Positions 35,758-44,929 are shown, counted from the stretch's first letter. The stretch is 64,000 nt of DNA from Rhytidiadelphus loreus (GCA_947034895.1 OX344763.1:23219001-23283000); one strand, 5' to 3'. Notes: generated from the sequence alone by a model not told the origin. A program made the numbers and translations.

Positions 35758-35983
35758 GATCAGGGTGGATTGACCCCCTTGCTTGGCCTTACCAAGGATG
35801 CATGTAAAAAAAAAGCCCCCTATTTTGGGCCATTCTAGGGTAAACTTTTGACCTCCTTGAACTAATTTGGTGACTCTGATCGCAAAAATGAATTAAAATT
35901 TTGCAAAAAAATTCATGTGCGGAAAATAAATAATTCCAGGGTTTGTCCGCAGGGTTGAGCGAGGGGGTCAATTCACCCTGGTC
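35758..35983. mobile_element. hAT-like MITE, 226 bp (copy 3, inverted)
   Basis: The element lies in reverse orientation, starting GATCAGGGTGGATTGACCCC and ending CAATTCACCCTGGTC. It is flanked by CTAATTTG and ATAATTTG, again 7 of 8 bases matching. Confidence 0.75.
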
Positions 35984-36944
35984 ATAATTTGGGGGCTTCT
36001 GATTGCAAATATGAATTCAAAATTTGCAATTTTTTTTCATGTGTGTCAAATAAAGTAATTTAACATTTTTCCTTAGAATGAGTGAAGGGTCAGTGCACCC
36101 AAAACCATGTAGGCCAAGGAGCTTGACACCTTGCATTAGAAGAAATGTCAGCCCTCTACAAGAAATTGGGCTATTTTGCGATTGCGGAAGAATGACTGCG
36201 TTTCCAATGCGACTAAACAATGACTATGACTCCCTAATTGCACTGGATTTTCTGGCTCGACAGCTTCCGAGTCATTTAGGAGTCACAAACGTGACTGCGG
36301 AATGAGCAGTTTCAAAATGCCAAGGTTTCATCCTCTAAAGTCTGTCCAAAACGCCGCCAAGCATCCGACGGAAAGTCCGCAATTGTGCTAGAGTAACATG
36401 GAGTCATACATTGTCACTACGAGTTACTTGTTTGTGACTTCCCAATGACTTCAACATGACTTGACAACTTACTTAGGCATTTCCTTAAAGACAGGGTGCT
36501 TTATTTCTTTTAATGTACTTTTCTTTTATTGTAGTATGAGTTTCCTCTTCCATTTAAGACATAAATTGTAAAAGTATTTTTAGAAATTCACGAATTCTTC
36601 TTGTAGTATTTGTTTTTTGACTTGGACTTCTATGCTTAGGTCTTATGTTACTTTTTATTCTTCCTTGAATTTGCATTGAGCACAAAATTTTACTTCATCT
36701 TTAGTTTAATTAGGTCTTTTAAATGACTAAAATGTTGAAGAAGAATGTACGTACCTCCAAAACTCATAAGCGTAATTCTTATCCCTATCTCCTTTTCTCT
36801 TGTTTTTTTCCATGCATGGATTTTTTTTTTTACAATCCCTATTTTTGGTTTCTCTTCTCTATTTTTTTTATTACCCATAATCTTCTTTGTGGTATTATCC
36901 CTACTTTTTTGGAGTCCATATTGTTTTCATTAACTCTTGTTTTT

Positions 36945-37182
36945 ATCTAGTCCCGCAATGTACTAAAAAACTTGTTTTTTCCACTTTAAATGCAAATATC
37001 TTGCAATCTATATGGTCAAAAAATTTGAAATTTTTTCCACACTTTTTTATACTAGTTGGATGTAAGAGCCTATGGTTAGATGTCAAAAAAACATTTTAAA
37101 TTATTTTTTACTCTTTGCTATAGAAATGGCAATTTTCAGTGTTTCTTTGGTAGAAAAAAGGCCTCGCTCTTATAGGGGTTAA
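36945..37182. mobile_element. TTAA-target transposon fragment (one end)
   Basis: The stretch resembles the CCAAGGCC-side end of the family (AAATGCAAATATCTTGCAAT, then CTTATAGGGG-TTAA at 37179-37182). The opposite end is missing. Confidence 0.45.
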
Positions 37183-37799
37183 AATAATGCACTCTTGGAG
37201 ACTTATTTTTCTTTTGATTTTTTTCTCTATTTACTAGTGTTTTTTTCAAAACAAACTAAAAAAATAAAGTTAGATTGACAATGCAAAGGCCAAAAACTAA
37301 AATTTAGATGACATTTAGCACCTCTAAGAGATAGAAAAATAATTTTTCATTCTATTTTTTTATAGAACTAGGTTGATAACTTTTACAATGTCTATGTTTC
37401 ATCCATTGGTTTTTGTTCACAACATTGTTAAACTTCCAATGTGGACTTAATCAATTTCATTGTGAAGGCCATAGTCAAAAGTGAGTAAACTGTGCGACTG
37501 TATTTTGACTACAATTTATTCTAAGGTGACTACATAATGACTTCCATGTAGCTACTCTACTATTTTGATTGCGATTTACTTTAACACAACTACGTAATGA
37601 CTTCTGCGTCACTACTCTACTATTGCATCAAGATTTTACAAATCCCACGTGGTTTGTCTTGCCTCCTACCAACCCACTTGTATAAAAGGCTTGTTATTTG
37701 AATTCTTTGTATTTACACACTAAGTGGCTTGAAAAGCCATTTGACACATGCAAAATATAGTGTATTGTGTATCATGTATTTGTATATGGTGTCCGGTAT

Positions 37800-38138
37800 T
37801 GTTACGGTGAGATTTCCAAAGACTGGTTTCACGTCGACACTCCGCTTTACGAACAAACTCTCTGATATTCCTGAGATAGTATTTCACGTTGCATGTGTCA
37901 ATTCCAACCCGTTCAGCGAGGAGGATACTTCGAGCGAAACACTGAAAGGAAATGAGAACTAGTTTAATCCGTGAACACAGAATGTAAATCACACAACGTC
38001 CTTCTAGTTTCACAATAGGTTACGTGAGGGACAATTCCCCCTCACTGGATTTAAGTACCAAGCATTGCTGCCTGAAAACCTAACGGTTGTAACTAACCCT
38101 AACGGTTACCAGTCCCGTTGTGTGACGTAGTCATAACA
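37800..38138 (-). repeat. 3' LTR
   Basis: 339 bp with 5-bp inverted ends TGTTA/TAACA. It differs from the other LTR by three substitutions. It contains TAGGTTACGT at 38016-38025, an exact copy of the primer-binding segment, where the 5' LTR has TAGGTAACGT. Confidence 0.95.
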
Positions 38139-38141
38139 TTA

Positions 38142-38151
38142 CCCCCCCTTT
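38142..38151 (-). promoter_or_regulatory. Polypurine tract of the retrotransposon
   Basis: The minus strand reads AAAGGGGGGG followed by TAA and the 3' LTR. It sits in the expected place for plus-strand DNA priming. Confidence 0.8.
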
Positions 38152-38196
38152 AGGTATAAGTAACTTCATTTGTTTGATTTATATAGTTCACCTAGT

Positions 38197-39039
38197 CTAA
38201 TCATGAGGTCCTGCTGCCGTAGGGTTATGTCTATGAAACTCCTTTACCACGTCTGGAGCGTTCTTCATATTTTCCACCGGTTCCCATGAATTTTGCTCTA
38301 GGCCATATCCTTCCCATTCGACAAAGTATTGGAGCTTCCGCCAACGGCCAACTCTTCGGGAATCCAAAATGCTCTTAACTTCCCACTCAATGTGTTCTTC
38401 TGGAGTAACAATTGGTAGAGGAGGATGTGTTCGTCGTCCTGCAATGGTATTAGGTCGATACCGCTCGAGTAGAGATACATGGAACACATTATGAATTCGA
38501 AGTGACTTGGGTAACTTTAATCGGTAGACTAGATCTGAAATTCTTGATATTACCTGAAATGGTCCTAAAAACCTTGAAGTCAAGGTCTTTGACGGTGCTG
38601 TAGTAGCAATGTTGTCATGACGTAATAAGACTTTATCACCAATGTTGAAAGAAGGTTGTCTTTGTACACCTCTATCATAATTTCGTTTAGCCTGATCACC
38701 GGCCATTTTAATTAAGGTTTTGACTTCTTCATGTATTTCTTGTAGTTGACGAATCCTTTGCTCCGCGGCTGGAACTGTTGTTGTTGTGGGTGTCATTATT
38801 GATAACGCAGAATTGTAGCCATATGTTGCAAAGAACGGTGAATATCCAATAGCCGAGTGCAGGGAATTATTATATGCAAATTCGGCTATAGGTAAGAGAT
38901 CTGCCCAGTCATCTTGTCTTCTAGCCGTGAACATGCGCAAATATTGCTCCAATATCTGGTTGATTCTTTCGGTTTGGCCATTAGATTGAGGATGAAATGC
39001 CGTTGTTGGAGAAGGTTTTATACGGAGAAGTTCATACAA
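38197..39039 (-). CDS. pol: Pol, C-terminal part: integrase catalytic end and chromodomain
   Basis: This 280-codon segment follows the pol frame without a shift, directly after the TGA at 39042-39040, and has no ATG start of its own. It carries the last catalytic residue of the integrase, Glu in HPQSNGQTERINQ. Counting through the stop, this Glu is 36 positions after the second Asp, the exact D-35-E spacing. A GPF-type motif (LGPFQVISRI, residues 158-167) follows. The final 60 residues form a chromodomain with the aromatic residues in place (WEVKSIL, YFVEWEGY, NSWEP), typical of chromoviruses and thought to guide integration to methylated histone tails. It ends with TAG at 38199-38197. Whether it is made depends on readthrough of the TGA. 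Confidence 0.85.
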   Translation of the reverse strand: MYELLRIKPSPTTAFHPQSNGQTERINQILEQYLRMFTARRQDDWADLLPIAEFAYNNSLHSAIGYSPFFATYGYNSALSIMTPTTTTVPAAEQRIRQLQEIHEEVKTLIKMAGDQAKRNYDRGVQRQPSFNIGDKVLLRHDNIATTAPSKTLTSRFLGPFQVISRISDLVYRLKLPKSLRIHNVFHVSLLERYRPNTIAGRRTHPPLPIVTPEEHIEWEVKSILDSRRVGRWRKLQYFVEWEGYGLEQNSWEPVENMKNAPDVVKEFHRHNPTAAGPHD

Positions 39040-42000
39040 TCACTTTGTAAACTTGGATACAAAAACAGGACCTCTATCTGATATTATTTCCTCAGGAGTT
39101 CCATGATGTTTCCAAATATTATGAAGATATAATGTTGTTGTGTCATTTGAATCAATCGCTTCATTAGTTGGAATAAAGTGAGCAAGTTTTGTATTTTTAT
39201 CCACTACGACAAAAATTGAGTCATAGCCTTTACTATTGGGCAACTTTACAATAAAGTCGGCGGATATTCGTTTCCAAGGGGATTCTGCAGCTGAAATTGG
39301 TTGTAATAACCCATATCGTGGATGATGCGTAGGCTTTGATCTTTGACATAAGTCACAGCCATCTACATAGCGGTGGACATAACGTCTCATCGTTGGCCAA
39401 TAAAAACTCCTAGCGACCAAGTCCATAGTTTTAGCTCGTCCTTGATGTCCCGCCTCAGGAGAGTCATGTCTTGATTTTAATATTTGACGTTGCAATTCCT
39501 GGTCATGGGGGACAAAAATTTTACCTCGAAAATGCAGAATACCATTGATTAATTTATAATCTTGGAACCGGCGACGAGCATCTATTGGAGCTTTGTCAGG
39601 ATTATTGCTAAAAAATGCTAAAATGGGCTGGAGAGTTTCATCTTCATGTATAGCTATTTTAATACTCTTAATAAGGCTTGCGTCATTGCAAACAGATTCA
39701 CACGATTCTAGCATGGCTAATTTGAGTAATGGCCTTGAGTCCTCATCATCTTTATTTGTAATATCCGGTCGTCTTGAGAGCATATCGGCTCTTCCGTTTA
39801 ATAACCCTGGTCTATGTTGAATTTCGAAATTAAATCCGGAAAGTAACTCAGACCATCGAGCTTGGCGTCTATTAAGTTGCTTTGTGGTTAAAAAATATTC
39901 TAGATTTTTGTGGTCAGAGATTACCCTGATATGATGTGGTGAGCCTTTGAGATACACCCGCCAATCTTGAAAAGCTAATACAATACTTAATAATTCTTTA
40001 TCATAGATGTCATAGTTTTGTTCGGTTGGTGACATTTTTGAGCTTCGATATGCACAAGGATGTAGATGCCCGTCCTCACCCCTTTGTGATAAGATACCTC
40101 CAGTGGCCATATCTGATGCATCGGTTTCCACTACAAAAGGTTTTCCAAAATCTGGGTGAAGTAACAACGGAGGTTGAAGAAATCGAGATCGAAGTTCCAT
40201 AAATGCCTTATCCACCTGAGAGGTCCATTCAAATTTCTGATCTTTGCGTGTCATCTTAGTTAGTGGAATCGCAATTTGTGAATAATTATAAATGAATCTA
40301 CGATAGAAATTTGCAAATCCCAAAAATGCTTGCACTTCCTTTATTGTTGTGGGTGTAGGCCATTTTTGAATAGCTTGCACCTTATCTGTACACATTTGAA
40401 ATCCTTTTGATGTGACTATCATACCCAAAAATTCCACTGACTGACGGTGAAATTGACATTTCGAAAGCTTTGCATATAGTCCATTTTTTTGTAAACGTAG
40501 GAGGACCTCTCTAACCACTACTTGATGTTCTTCTAAGTTCTTTGAAAAGATAAGAATGTCATCCAAATAAATGACCACTGAAATATCAAGGAGATCGCTA
40601 AAAATATATTGCATGTGTGCTTGAAATTGGGGGGGTGCATTAGTCAATCCAAATGGCATCACTAAATATTCAAAAAGCCCATATCGGGTTTTAAAAGCCG
40701 TTTTAAATTCGTGACCCAAAGCCATGCGTATTCTATGATAAGCTTGTCTCACGTCCAATTTAGAAAAAATAATGGCCCCTACTAACCTATCAGTGAGCTC
40801 TGGTATTAATGGTAGAGGGTAGCGATTTCGTACCGTAACTTTGTTGAGATTTCTATAATCCACACAAACTCTAATAGATCCGTCTTTCTTCAGGGCAAAT
40901 ACGATTGGTGCTGAAACTGAAGATTTGGACCGTCGAATCCAGCCTTTCCCTAAATTCTCCTCGAGATAGCGTCGCAGCTCTTCTAATTCCGTTGGTGACA
41001 TGGGACGTAGCCCAGTGTTTCTAGGTTCCTGCCCTTCCTTGAATTCTATTTTCATATCAGCTGGACTATGATTAGGAAGTTCGTTAGAAGCTTCTTCACT
41101 GAAGGCTCCTTGTAAATCCTGATATTGAACTGGAATTTGTCCTTCTTTTGGTGTTTCCAGATCATCATCACTGATCAAGTCTGACACTTGCAAAGCATAT
41201 AGCTCAGCCTCCTTCGCAGACAGACGAAATGCTGCAGCTGATACCATGGCATATTTCGGTGCCTCCAGTCCGACCCCTCTACCTTCTGAGATTGAATTCC
41301 TTTTCCGATCGTTTACCGCTAGCGCGCCAACTGGCTCGACTTTTCCCACAACAGCCGGCGCCGATGGCTGCTTGGTCTCTGGTGTCTCACATCCGATTTC
41401 TTGCACCGAAATACCTTGACAGCGGCATTCCTCGTTGACTCGTTCTTTTATGGAATGTTGTAGACAAATCTCCTGGCAGTATTTGGAGTCGAAAGTGACT
41501 CGCTTCTCAGCCCATCGAATGGTAGGGTCATGATGACTCAACCAAGGCGTCCCAAGAATACAAGGGTACCGGCCTGTGTTTGTGATATCGGCAATGAGCA
41601 CCTCTTGATGACCGCCTACGTTGAGGTCCAAAGTTGCTTCATGCGTAATCAGACCAGAGTTAATAACTCGGCCATCAATTACTCTTACTTCTCTAGGTTT
41701 AATTTTTAATTTAATATCTGCATGGCATGCATTGGCGAACTGGGGATGTACAAAAATCCCAGTTGCTCCCGAATCTACCAGACTGTTAGCTTCTATCGAA
41801 TTAATAGTACAGTCTAGGGTTAAATGGGAATCCGGATCGATAGTGGCTCGCAGGCACAGAGGCTGCTGCGGCTCCGACGGTTCTTCCGACGACGACTGAA
41901 GCTGCTCGATTGAATTGAAACCCTCCAAAGATCGATCGATGGGGTCGATTATGCTATTACTTCCAAGTTGATCTACCTGTGCTTCCGTTATTCGTTGCTC

Positions 42001-42117
42001 TCCCGATTGATAACCTGCTCCCTGCCCAACCAGTCTCCACCCCCATTCGGTAGCCACCGCAGTTTGGATCGGACCCGGGTACCGAGATTTTATGCTCAGT
42101 CCCGGGTTCTGCCTTTT
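39040..42117 (-). CDS. pol: Pol polyprotein: protease, RT, RNase H, integrase N-terminal part
   Basis: The pol frame has no ATG of its own near its start and overlaps gag; it is entered by a -1 shift at 42120-42114. Counting from the GTG at 42057, residue 95 is the protease Asp in LVDSGATG. RT lies at about 360-530 with the catalytic YLDD at 497-500. RNase H follows with D646 (TDAS), E688 and D715. The integrase zinc region has H864, H871, C901 and C904, then D934 and D994. The frame stops at TGA 39042-39040 right after FVSKFTK, between the second Asp and the Glu of the D,D-35-E triad. All other residues expected for activity are present, so the stop looks recent. The enzyme set acts in cytoplasmic particles and in the nucleus for integration. 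Confidence 0.93.
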   Translation of the reverse strand, partial: KRQNPGLSIKSRYPGPIQTAVATEWGWRLVGQGAGYQSGEQRITEAQVDQLGSNSIIDPIDRSLEGFNSIEQLQSSSEEPSEPQQPLCLRATIDPDSHLTLDCTINSIEANSLVDSGATGIFVHPQFANACHADIKLKIKPREVRVIDGRVINSGLITHEATLDLNVGGHQEVLIADITNTGRYPCILGTPWLSHHDPTIRWAEKRVTFDSKYCQEICLQHSIKERVNEECRCQGISVQEIGCETPETKQPSAPAVVGKVEPVGALAVNDRKRNSISEGRGVGLEAPKYAMVSAAAFRLSAKEAELYALQVSDLISDDDLETPKEGQIPVQYQDLQGAFSEEASNELPNHSPADMKIEFKEGQEPRNTGLRPMSPTELEELRRYLEENLGKGWIRRSKSSVSAPIVFALKKDGSIRVCVDYRNLNKVTVRNRYPLPLIPELTDRLVGAIIFSKLDVRQAYHRIRMALGHEFKTAFKTRYGLFEYLVMPFGLTNAPPQFQAHMQYIFSDLLDISVVIYLDDILIFSKNLEEHQVVVREVLLRLQKNGLYAKLSKCQFHRQSVEFLGMIVTSKGFQMCTDKVQAIQKWPTPTTIKEVQAFLGFANFYRRFIYNYSQIAIPLTKMTRKDQKFEWTSQVDKAFMELRSRFLQPPLLLHPDFGKPFVVETDASDMATGGILSQRGEDGHLHPCAYRSSKMSPTEQNYDIYDKELLSIVLAFQDWRVYLKGSPHHIRVISDHKNLEYFLTTKQLNRRQARWSELLSGFNFEIQHRPGLLNGRADMLSRRPDITNKDDEDSRPLLKLAMLESCESVCNDASLIKSIKIAIHEDETLQPILAFFSNNPDKAPIDARRRFQDYKLINGILHFRGKIFVPHDQELQRQILKSRHDSPEAGHQGRAKTMDLVARSFYWPTMRRYVHRYVDGCDLCQRSKPTHHPRYGLLQPISAAESPWKRISADFIVKLPNSKGYDSIFVVVDKNTKLAHFIPTNEAIDSNDTTTLYLHNIWKHHGTPEEIISDRGPVFVSKFTK

Positions 42118-42120
42118 CCC
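42073..42120 (-). promoter_or_regulatory. Programmed -1 frameshift signal at the gag-pol junction
   Basis: The heptamer G GGA AAA (42120-42114) lies in the gag frame exactly as X XXY YYZ. After a 6-base spacer (42113-42108) comes a stem-loop. Bases 42107-42101 (ACCCGGG) pair with 42079-42073 (CCCGGGT), and 42100-42095 (ACTGAG) pair with 42086-42081 (CTCGGT). One bulged A lies at 42080, and the loop is 8 bases. The stem has 13 pairs, one of them G-T. The gag stop codon (42098-42096) lies inside the stem. Slipping back one base enters the pol frame. Confidence 0.85.
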
Positions 42121-43157
42121 GAATCTGAAGCCTCGTCCTGCGGTGTTCCCAAAGCTGATATTGATAGTGCTTTTGAAGGATTAGTCGGGCATTTTGATCT
42201 CACGTGTCCCACTTGTCCACAACCCCAGCACCTACCCTGTTTTTGATACTCGAGGCGGTCTGCAGCGGTCTTTGCCAATGCGGTTGAAACATGCATTGCG
42301 TCGAGTTCCATGGGTGTAGGTCCTGAATCTCTATGAGGCGCTTGAGAGGTAACAATACGATCTCGTGAACTGGAACTGGGAAACGGAAGACATCGACCTT
42401 GGCGTCGAGCCCATAATCTTTCATCAATGCGAGTGGCCATAGCCATCCATTCCTGAAGTTTGCATGGTTGGGTTTCGGCCATGGCTATTGAATCTAATAC
42501 TTCGTCCTTGAGACCTCCCCGGAACTTTGCCATCAGGCTTGATTCATTCCAATCTACCTGAGCTGCATGTTCGTTGAAGGTAGAGATGTAAGTGGACACA
42601 GAACCTGTTTGACGAATTTTGCCAAGGCGATCTTCGGCATTGCTTCTCCTATCCATGTCACCATAAACTGAAATCACTACATTCCGAAAATTATCATAAT
42701 TTTGAAGTAAATCATGAGGACGCTCCTCATCGAGCGCCTGAAGTATGGGCATCGCCCAATTTTGCGCCGCTCCTGTCATATAGGATAAAGCATAGGCAAT
42801 TTTGTCTTCGTCATAACGATAAGTTTTTGGCCTTCCTCGAAAAACCAAACGGAGCTGTGCAAACCACTTGTATACTTCTCCGCCTTTCTTGCCCGAGAAT
42901 TTCTCCGGTGATGCTACCTTAAGTTCTCGACCTTCAAAATCGTCCCCTGGATGGTTTCGATCCACCACTGCCCTGGTAGCCGATGAACCTGCAGGATCTT
43001 GCAGCGGAACCGACCTGGCTGATAATTGTTGTACAATCTGCGGCATGGCATCACGGAGCACAGATTGAACTTGCTGTTGGATAAACGCTACCCAATCTGA
43101 TCCTACCTCCTCCGACAATGGAGGTCCTGCATTAGCACCGAACCCTTCTCGATCCAT
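42096..43157 (-). CDS. gag: Gag polyprotein with CCHC zinc knuckle
   Basis: The ATG at 43157-43155 is the first in the transcript after a 114-base leader from the LTR. The 353-residue product has a capsid-like retrotransposon gag region at about 90-245 (VYKWFAQLRLVF, then GAAQNWA). A single nucleic-acid-binding knuckle CWGCGQVGHVRSKC has Cys310, Cys313, His318 and Cys323. It ends GKGRTRD at TGA 42098-42096. Gag would form the cytoplasmic particle that packages element RNA. The end of gag overlaps the pol frame, which is in the -1 frame, and the slippery codons GGA AAA fall at Gly347-Lys348. No break is seen in this gene. Confidence 0.93.
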   Translation of the reverse strand: MDREGFGANAGPPLSEEVGSDWVAFIQQQVQSVLRDAMPQIVQQLSARSVPLQDPAGSSATRAVVDRNHPGDDFEGRELKVASPEKFSGKKGGEVYKWFAQLRLVFRGRPKTYRYDEDKIAYALSYMTGAAQNWAMPILQALDEERPHDLLQNYDNFRNVVISVYGDMDRRSNAEDRLGKIRQTGSVSTYISTFNEHAAQVDWNESSLMAKFRGGLKDEVLDSIAMAETQPCKLQEWMAMATRIDERLWARRQGRCLPFPSSSSRDRIVTSQAPHRDSGPTPMELDAMHVSTALAKTAADRLEYQKQGRCWGCGQVGHVRSKCPTNPSKALSISALGTPQDEASDSGKGRTRD

Positions 43158-43260
43158 TCCGATATCACCGTTTCCTAAAAATTAAAGTAAACCCGGACTG
43201 ATCAATGTGGCAGTACTTCGCTCGTAACTGCACTTTTAGCGGAGCGTGGACAGTAGGATG

Positions 43261-43271
43261 ACGTAACCTAA
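43261..43271 (-). promoter_or_regulatory. Primer-binding segment, candidate self-priming site
   Basis: Directly after the 5' LTR the minus strand reads TTAGGTTACGTCATCC. It lacks the TGG start expected for a tRNA 3' end complement. Its TAGGTTACGT is complementary to ACGTAACCTA, found in the LTR (minus strand, 38025-38016) at the position where transcription is predicted to begin. The transcribed 5' LTR has one mismatch (ACGTTACCTA). Confidence 0.6.
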
Positions 43272-43610
43272 TGTTACGGTGAGATTTCCAAAGACTGGTT
43301 TCACGTCGACACTCCGCTTTACGAACAAACTCTCTGATATTCCTGAGATAGTATTTCACATTGCATGTGTCAATTCCAACCCGTTCAGCGAGGAGGATAC
43401 TTCGAGCGAAACACTGAAAGGAAATGAGAACCAGTTTAATCCGTGAACACAGAATGTAAATCACACAACGTCCTTCTAGTTTCACAATAGGTAACGTGAG
43501 GGACAATTCCCCCTCACTGGATTTAAGTACCAAGCATTGCTGCCTGAAAACCTAACGGTTGTAACTAACCCTAACGGTTACCAGTCCCGTTGTGTGACGT
43601 AGTCATAACA
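43272..43610 (-). repeat. 5' LTR
   Basis: 339 bp, TGTTA ... TAACA, collinear with the other LTR. It should drive transcription of the element towards lower coordinates. Confidence 0.95.
43497..43529 (-). promoter_or_regulatory. Putative LTR promoter: TATA-like box and start site
   Basis: On the minus strand a TATA-like TACTTAAAT (43529-43521) lies 32 bases before the A of ACGTTACCTA (43497). A small dyad, GTGAGGG and CCCTCAC, lies between them. The spacing suits an RNA polymerase II start at or near that A, but no transcript data are available. Confidence 0.4.
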
Positions 43611-43659
43611 GGTATATGGTGTACTCATTTTGCACATTTCACCACAACTTAAAAATAAT

Positions 43660-44036
43660 CTTCAAATCTTTTAGATTTTAGAAAATAATATTCACATTTC
43701 CTAGATTTTAGAGTACAATCCTAGATTTCATAAAATAATATTCACATTTCCTAGATTTCAAAATATAATCCTAGATTTCAGAAAATAATATTCACATTTC
43801 CAAGATTTTAGAATATAATCCTAGATTTCAGAAAACAATATTCAAATTTTCTAGATTTTAAATATAATCCTAGATTTCAGAAAATAATATACATATTTCC
43901 TAGATTTTAGAATACAATCCTAGATTTTAGAAGAAAAATATTCACATTTCCTAGATTTTAGAATATAATCCAAGATTTCAAAAAATAATATTCAAATTTC
44001 CTAGATTTCAAAATTTAATCCTAGATTTCAGAAAAG
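43660..44036. repeat. Minisatellite, 50-bp period, about 7.5 units
   Basis: The unit contains CTAGATTTCAGAAAATAATA, TTCACATTTC and CTAGATTTTAGAATATAATC. Successive GAAAATAATA words start at 43681, 43731, 43781, 43831 and 43880. It lies just outside the 5' LTR and target duplication. Confidence 0.9.
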
Positions 44037-44639
44037 GATTAAAAAAGGGATCATTCATGACTACGGGATGACTTCAGCATGACTGGCCACTTAGCAACAT
44101 ACGAGTCATTTCCTTAAACTTCTTTTTCTTTACCACTTTGGAAGTCCCTAAACCCTTTATCCATTTCTACATCCACTTTTTCATTCGTTGGTGATAATAA
44201 AAGTAAAAGTCATTTATAAATGACTTGTCCACTATGACTCCAAGGCCCTCAAGTCATTCTGGAGTATATTGAAGTCATATATTGAAGTCATATTTGTGGC
44301 CACTTTCTCGGAGTGACAAGCCAAGCTATTTCAAAGCTCGGCCTATCACTCCAGAATTGTCTTGCAGTGAACAATCAACTTGGCTGACTGCTCGCCAAAA
44401 CAGTAAGTAATCGCCATTTTTTTTTTAAATTAAAAAATTTAATTTAATTAACAAAAAATTTAAGATTAAATTTATAAAAAATAATTATTCGTAAATTTCA
44501 GTTCCTGCGCCACTGTTGCTGCAGGTACAGTTGGGCGGAAATAAGGGAAAAACGAATTTTTGAGCAAAAAAAAAGTAAATTTCAGTGTACCTCGGAGGGC
44601 TGTGGAGCAGCCCTCTAGAAGCCTGAAATTTTCTCTAAT

Positions 44640-44868
44640 GACTCCCTTTTAGCCCCACAGTTTACTCGAGTATAAAACACTAGAATTTTTGGTTTGCCTT
44701 CCATGATAAATTTTGAAAATTTTGAATTCATATCTACAATTAGAGGCTCCAAATTAGGTAATAGAGGTGATGAAATCCCAAAGCAACAAACTAATAGGGC
44801 ATAAAATAGGGGGCTATTTTTTACATTTATTTTTGGCAAGTGCAATAAGGAAGTCAATCCCCCCTAAC
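44640..44868. mobile_element. Diverged relative of the hAT-like MITE
   Basis: Interior words shared with the 226-bp family (GAGGCTCCAAATTAGGTAAT, AATAGGGGGCTATTTTTTAC) appear in the same order, and AAGTCAATCCCCCC occupies the place of the terminus. Termini are too mutated to define borders or target duplication. Confidence 0.35.
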
Positions 44869-44929
44869 CCGACCAGCCTATGGCCCAGTTCCATGTGCCT
44901 TGATGCATATATATATTTTTTCAAAAAGT

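Larger units (their letters stand above)
37800..43610 (-). mobile_element. Ty3/gypsy chromovirus LTR retrotransposon, Tcn1-like, 5811 bp
   Basis: Two 339-bp LTRs in direct orientation bound a minus-strand gag and pol. The target duplication is GGTAT (37795-37799 and 43611-43615). The LTRs begin TGTTA and end TAACA and differ at three positions (offsets 88, 160 and 221), so the insertion is young. The order protease, RT, RNase H, integrase, chromodomain defines a chromovirus. The integrase motif HPQSNGQTERINQ and the separate gag and pol frames resemble Tcn1-like elements known from basidiomycetes and mosses rather than the HPQTDGQTE type of seed-plant chromoviruses. The element is visibly richer in GC than its flanks. 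One in-frame TGA in pol probably makes it non-autonomous unless read through. Confidence 0.95.
36154..44369. mobile_element. Candidate CACTA-like host element split by the Ty3/gypsy insertion
   Basis: The left end reads CTCTACAAGAAATTGGGC and the right end, read inwards, CACTGCAAGACAATTCTGG, both close to the CACTACAAGAAA terminus. Next to both ends lie many ATGACT/AGTCAT words (36190-36480, 37480-37620, 44050-44300), as expected of subterminal repeats. Without the 5.8-kb retroelement the host would be about 2.4 kb. The flanking triplets do not match, so the borders remain uncertain. Confidence 0.35.

Noticed and set aside
36723..36950. Phe/Ile-rich hydrophobic plus-strand frames that look like membrane proteins
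   Set aside because: They are translations of T-rich low-complexity DNA.
37720..38013. Minus-strand frame in the 3' LTR (repeated at 43165-43533)
   Set aside because: It exists in both LTRs because they are copies; no known LTR-encoded protein resembles it, and it crosses the LTR border.
42868..43068. Plus-strand frame opposite gag
   Set aside because: Shadow of gag, which has a clear CCHC knuckle on the minus strand.
43620..44040. Possible CRISPR-like array
   Set aside because: The spacing is regular but the whole 50-bp unit is repeated with no unique spacers; it is a minisatellite in a plant genome.
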